From contig PMTB01000165.1 of the NCBI GenBank assembly GCA_003167475.1, positions 3,930 to 17,661 of the forward strand: 13,732 bases of DNA, given 5' to 3'. The stretch comes from a candidate division FCPU426 bacterium. GTDB lineage: Bacteria > Oederibacteriota > PGYV01 > Palsa-1178. The translations under genes were made by a program, and so were the position numbers. This document shows positions 12,901 to 13,732 of this stretch, piece after piece (position 1 is the stretch's first letter; each line of letters starts with the position of its first letter). The notes under the pieces were generated by a model, which worked only from the letters and a program-made list of their open reading frames with translations, was not told the origin of the DNA and searched no databases.

Positions 12901-13732
12901 TATACAGGACGGAGTATTCAAATATTTCAATAACGCTTTCGCGTCCATGAACGGTTTCAGCGTGCAGGAAATGACCTCATGGAAAGAAACGGACCTGCTG
13001 AAAGTCATTCATCCCGACGATGTCCAGGCAGTCAGGGACCGGCTTTATAAAAGGCAGACCGGTGAGGAAGGCAGCCTTTCGCACAACTATCAGTTCCGGC
13101 TATTTGCGAAAGACGGCGGCACAAAGTGGCTCGATGTCTACGCCGCCACCGTGATGTATAACGGGCGCCCGGCCGACTTCATCACGCAGGCCGATATTAC
13201 GGCCCTTAAGGAAACTGAAAGCAAGCTGAAATTCACCATCGAAGAGCTTACGCGTTCAAATGCCGAACTGGAACAATTTGCTTACGTGGCTTCACACGAC
13301 CTTCAGGAACCGCTGAGGATGGTCTCGAGTTATGTCCAGCTCCTGAAAAAACGTTACGAGGGTAAGCTCGGGCAGGATGCGGATGATTTTATAGGTTTTG
13401 CCGTTGACGGCGCGGACCGGATGCAAAAACTGATCAAGGACCTGCTCGCTTACTCCAGGGTGGGGACACATAAAAAAGAGCATACAAATGCCGACCTGGA
13501 CCATATAATAGAAACCGCCATGCTGAATTTGGACCCTGTGATAAAGGAAACGGGCGCAACAATAAAATATCAGGGACTGCCCGTGGTCTTCGCGGATGAA
13601 GCCCAGATGGTCCAGCTTGTCCAGAACCTGATAAGCAATTCCATAAAATTCTTCAGGGCTGAAGAGAAACCTGAAATTGAAATAAAGGCTTCCGTAAAAG
13701 GCCCTGAAGTGACGGTGTCTCTCAAAGACAAC
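9893..13732 (+). CDS. Multi-PAS/GAF sensor histidine kinase, C-terminal part, running off the window
   Basis: This frame is open without a stop from before 9866 to the last base. Counted from ATG 9893 it gives 1,280 codons. Recognisable homology begins upstream at 9866-9890 (GEVRAQLWK), so it is more likely the continuation of the 8103 gene than a separate gene. Domains (residues from 9893) are GAF-like 2 (to about 165), PAS4 (168-282), GAF-like 3 (290-460), PAS5 (468-595), PAS6 (600-722), PAS7 (727-850), PAS8 (855-980) and PAS9 (983-1110). Then comes a HisKA dimerisation domain with the H-box VASHDLQEPLRMV (phospho-acceptor H1135) and the start of HATPase_c with N-box QNLISNSIKF (N1249). The G boxes lie beyond the window. 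Most PAS units begin SEEKYR-like and end DITER-like. The joined protein would exceed 1,870 residues. No cognate response regulator is visible; it may lie downstream. Confidence 0.88.
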   Translation, partial: MAADESLNEEDIIRGMVEKLGAVLECGRLVYSSVTPDRLTSLYEWKSRETKGTAIGLSVDRKVFDNVSLDSQEVLTKDILSKMVPPMVWKILGPFVNLLISRIGDHPALSTPCIVGEKTEGVITCTGGLEPVTAWSEEKKSLVLEAGRIVTKTIENKRAGRMARESGMQYKSLFEGMSEAVFVVELAETRKILQVNDTACARLGYSKNELLGRAIDSFSVAGKQIFMPDVLEEFKKTGKTLFEADLAVKSGKVLPVEINGNIIEYEGKKAIIAIAKDLTEARKTRAKAELRTFYSDLSAEIWRIAADRDLDEKYMIDSLLKKIGSDLNISRVSYSTVDKESIYTLNQWTAKGVVSNMGHKSPAFLAGFMKKDILYEFDGGSNFTYIPAPARGLVKKIINEVMLKNNLRAVMTLPVFIEGKAQGTISFDIEAVNTAYAGMDDDKRKIIIDLANIVAQGIEKRRAEKKMEESEKLYREVFNNANDAIIMQELIMLPGSLPSFKLLDYNDMTCVIFELKREIMKDLKLAELMDKQTLERMTNHAAASENGTTIGEVVKMKTGKGRDITADIRVRIFDFGGKRILLSVARDITEKDRSETALKESEEKYRELFNNANDGIFINELDSQGRVGGFFEVNDTACKITGYERRDFVRMTPRDLATKESLGTFLDVGRALAQTGRATYEQTLLKKDGGVIVVENNTHKFILKGRPIVLTVMRDITERIKISNALKESEELYRTLINTSPDAVTMSDLKGKLLFASQRMAKLHGYGSADEVIGRSIFDFVDLQSKKDIMKEFSGFLSKGSQAYMQYKALRKNGSTFTGEINASIIKGPNLLPKGVIATIRDVSDRIMAVEALRSSEEKYRNVISRTGQLVYEYDVNNGVITWGGAVQEITGYTEEEYNREVSIDIWEQIIHPDDRAYVLEEHNRAREACGKYHSEYRYRHRNGGYIYIEDDATFLPDGDGKPCKMLGVMKDITHRKEAETALKESEEKFRSLSEQSMLGIAIIQDGVFKYFNNAFASMNGFSVQEMTSWKETDLLKVIHPDDVQAVRDRLYKRQTGEEGSLSHNYQFRLFAKDGGTKWLDVYAATVMYNGRPADFITQADITALKETESKLKFTIEELTRSNAELEQFAYVASHDLQEPLRMVSSYVQLLKKRYEGKLGQDADDFIGFAVDGADRMQKLIKDLLAYSRVGTHKKEHTNADLDHIIETAMLNLDPVIKETGATIKYQGLPVVFADEAQMVQLVQNLISNSIKFFRAEEKPEIEIKASVKGPEVTVSLKDN

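Noticed and set aside
1..13732. A defence island, toxin-antitoxin pair, biosynthetic cluster or prophage
   Set aside because: All recognisable genes are housekeeping, proteolysis or signalling types. No nuclease, integrase, transposase, toxin or synthase motifs were seen on either strand.

Overview
The window looks like chromosomal DNA from an uncultivated, Gram-negative-type bacterium. It has moderate GC, compact gene spacing, strong AAGGAGG-type ribosome binding sites, many AGG arginine and ATA isoleucine codons, and heptanucleotide repeats between genes. The phylum cannot be fixed from sequence alone; candidate lineages such as Omnitrophota, Elusimicrobiota or Goldbacteria are guesses. I see no tRNA, rRNA, CRISPR array, insertion sequence or phage gene.

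Layout. (1) Positions 49-2097, minus strand: a membrane M48 (HtpX-like) zinc protease with an N-terminal TFIIB-type zinc ribbon, with its own promoter and a hairpin after its stop. (2) 2098-2332: a divergent intergenic region with two perfect inverted repeats. (3) 2333-4861, plus strand: a SlyD-like FKBP prolyl isomerase, a small STAS/SpoIIAA-like protein, N-acetylglucosamine-6-phosphate deacetylase (nagA) broken by one in-frame TAA, and an SRPBCC/AHSA1 protein preceded by a heptamer repeat array that folds back on an inverted copy. (4) 4869-5551: a single-gene unit with a good promoter, a 186-aa protein of uncertain family, and a strong terminator. (5) 5552-6839: an intergenic region with a second heptamer array and a palindrome over a possible promoter, then a YedJ-like HD phosphohydrolase and a Nim-type flavoprotein. 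(6) 6857-8038: an extended -10 promoter and two adjacent TPM-domain proteins, one soluble and one exported and membrane-anchored. (7) 8103 to the window end: a very large soluble sensor histidine kinase with nine PAS domains, three tandem-related GAF-like modules, HisKA and the start of the ATPase domain. It is split by a frameshift at a GGGG run near 9866 and runs off the right edge.

The genes do not form one obvious pathway. The themes are protein quality control (M48 protease, SlyD, possibly the TPM pair), small-molecule housekeeping (NagA, HD, Nim) and signalling (the PAS/GAF kinase). The most notable features are the two apparent coding lesions within 6 kb (the nagA stop and the kinase frameshift), the repeated architecture of the kinase, and the two heptanucleotide arrays. 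I find no convincing new defence or mobile system.
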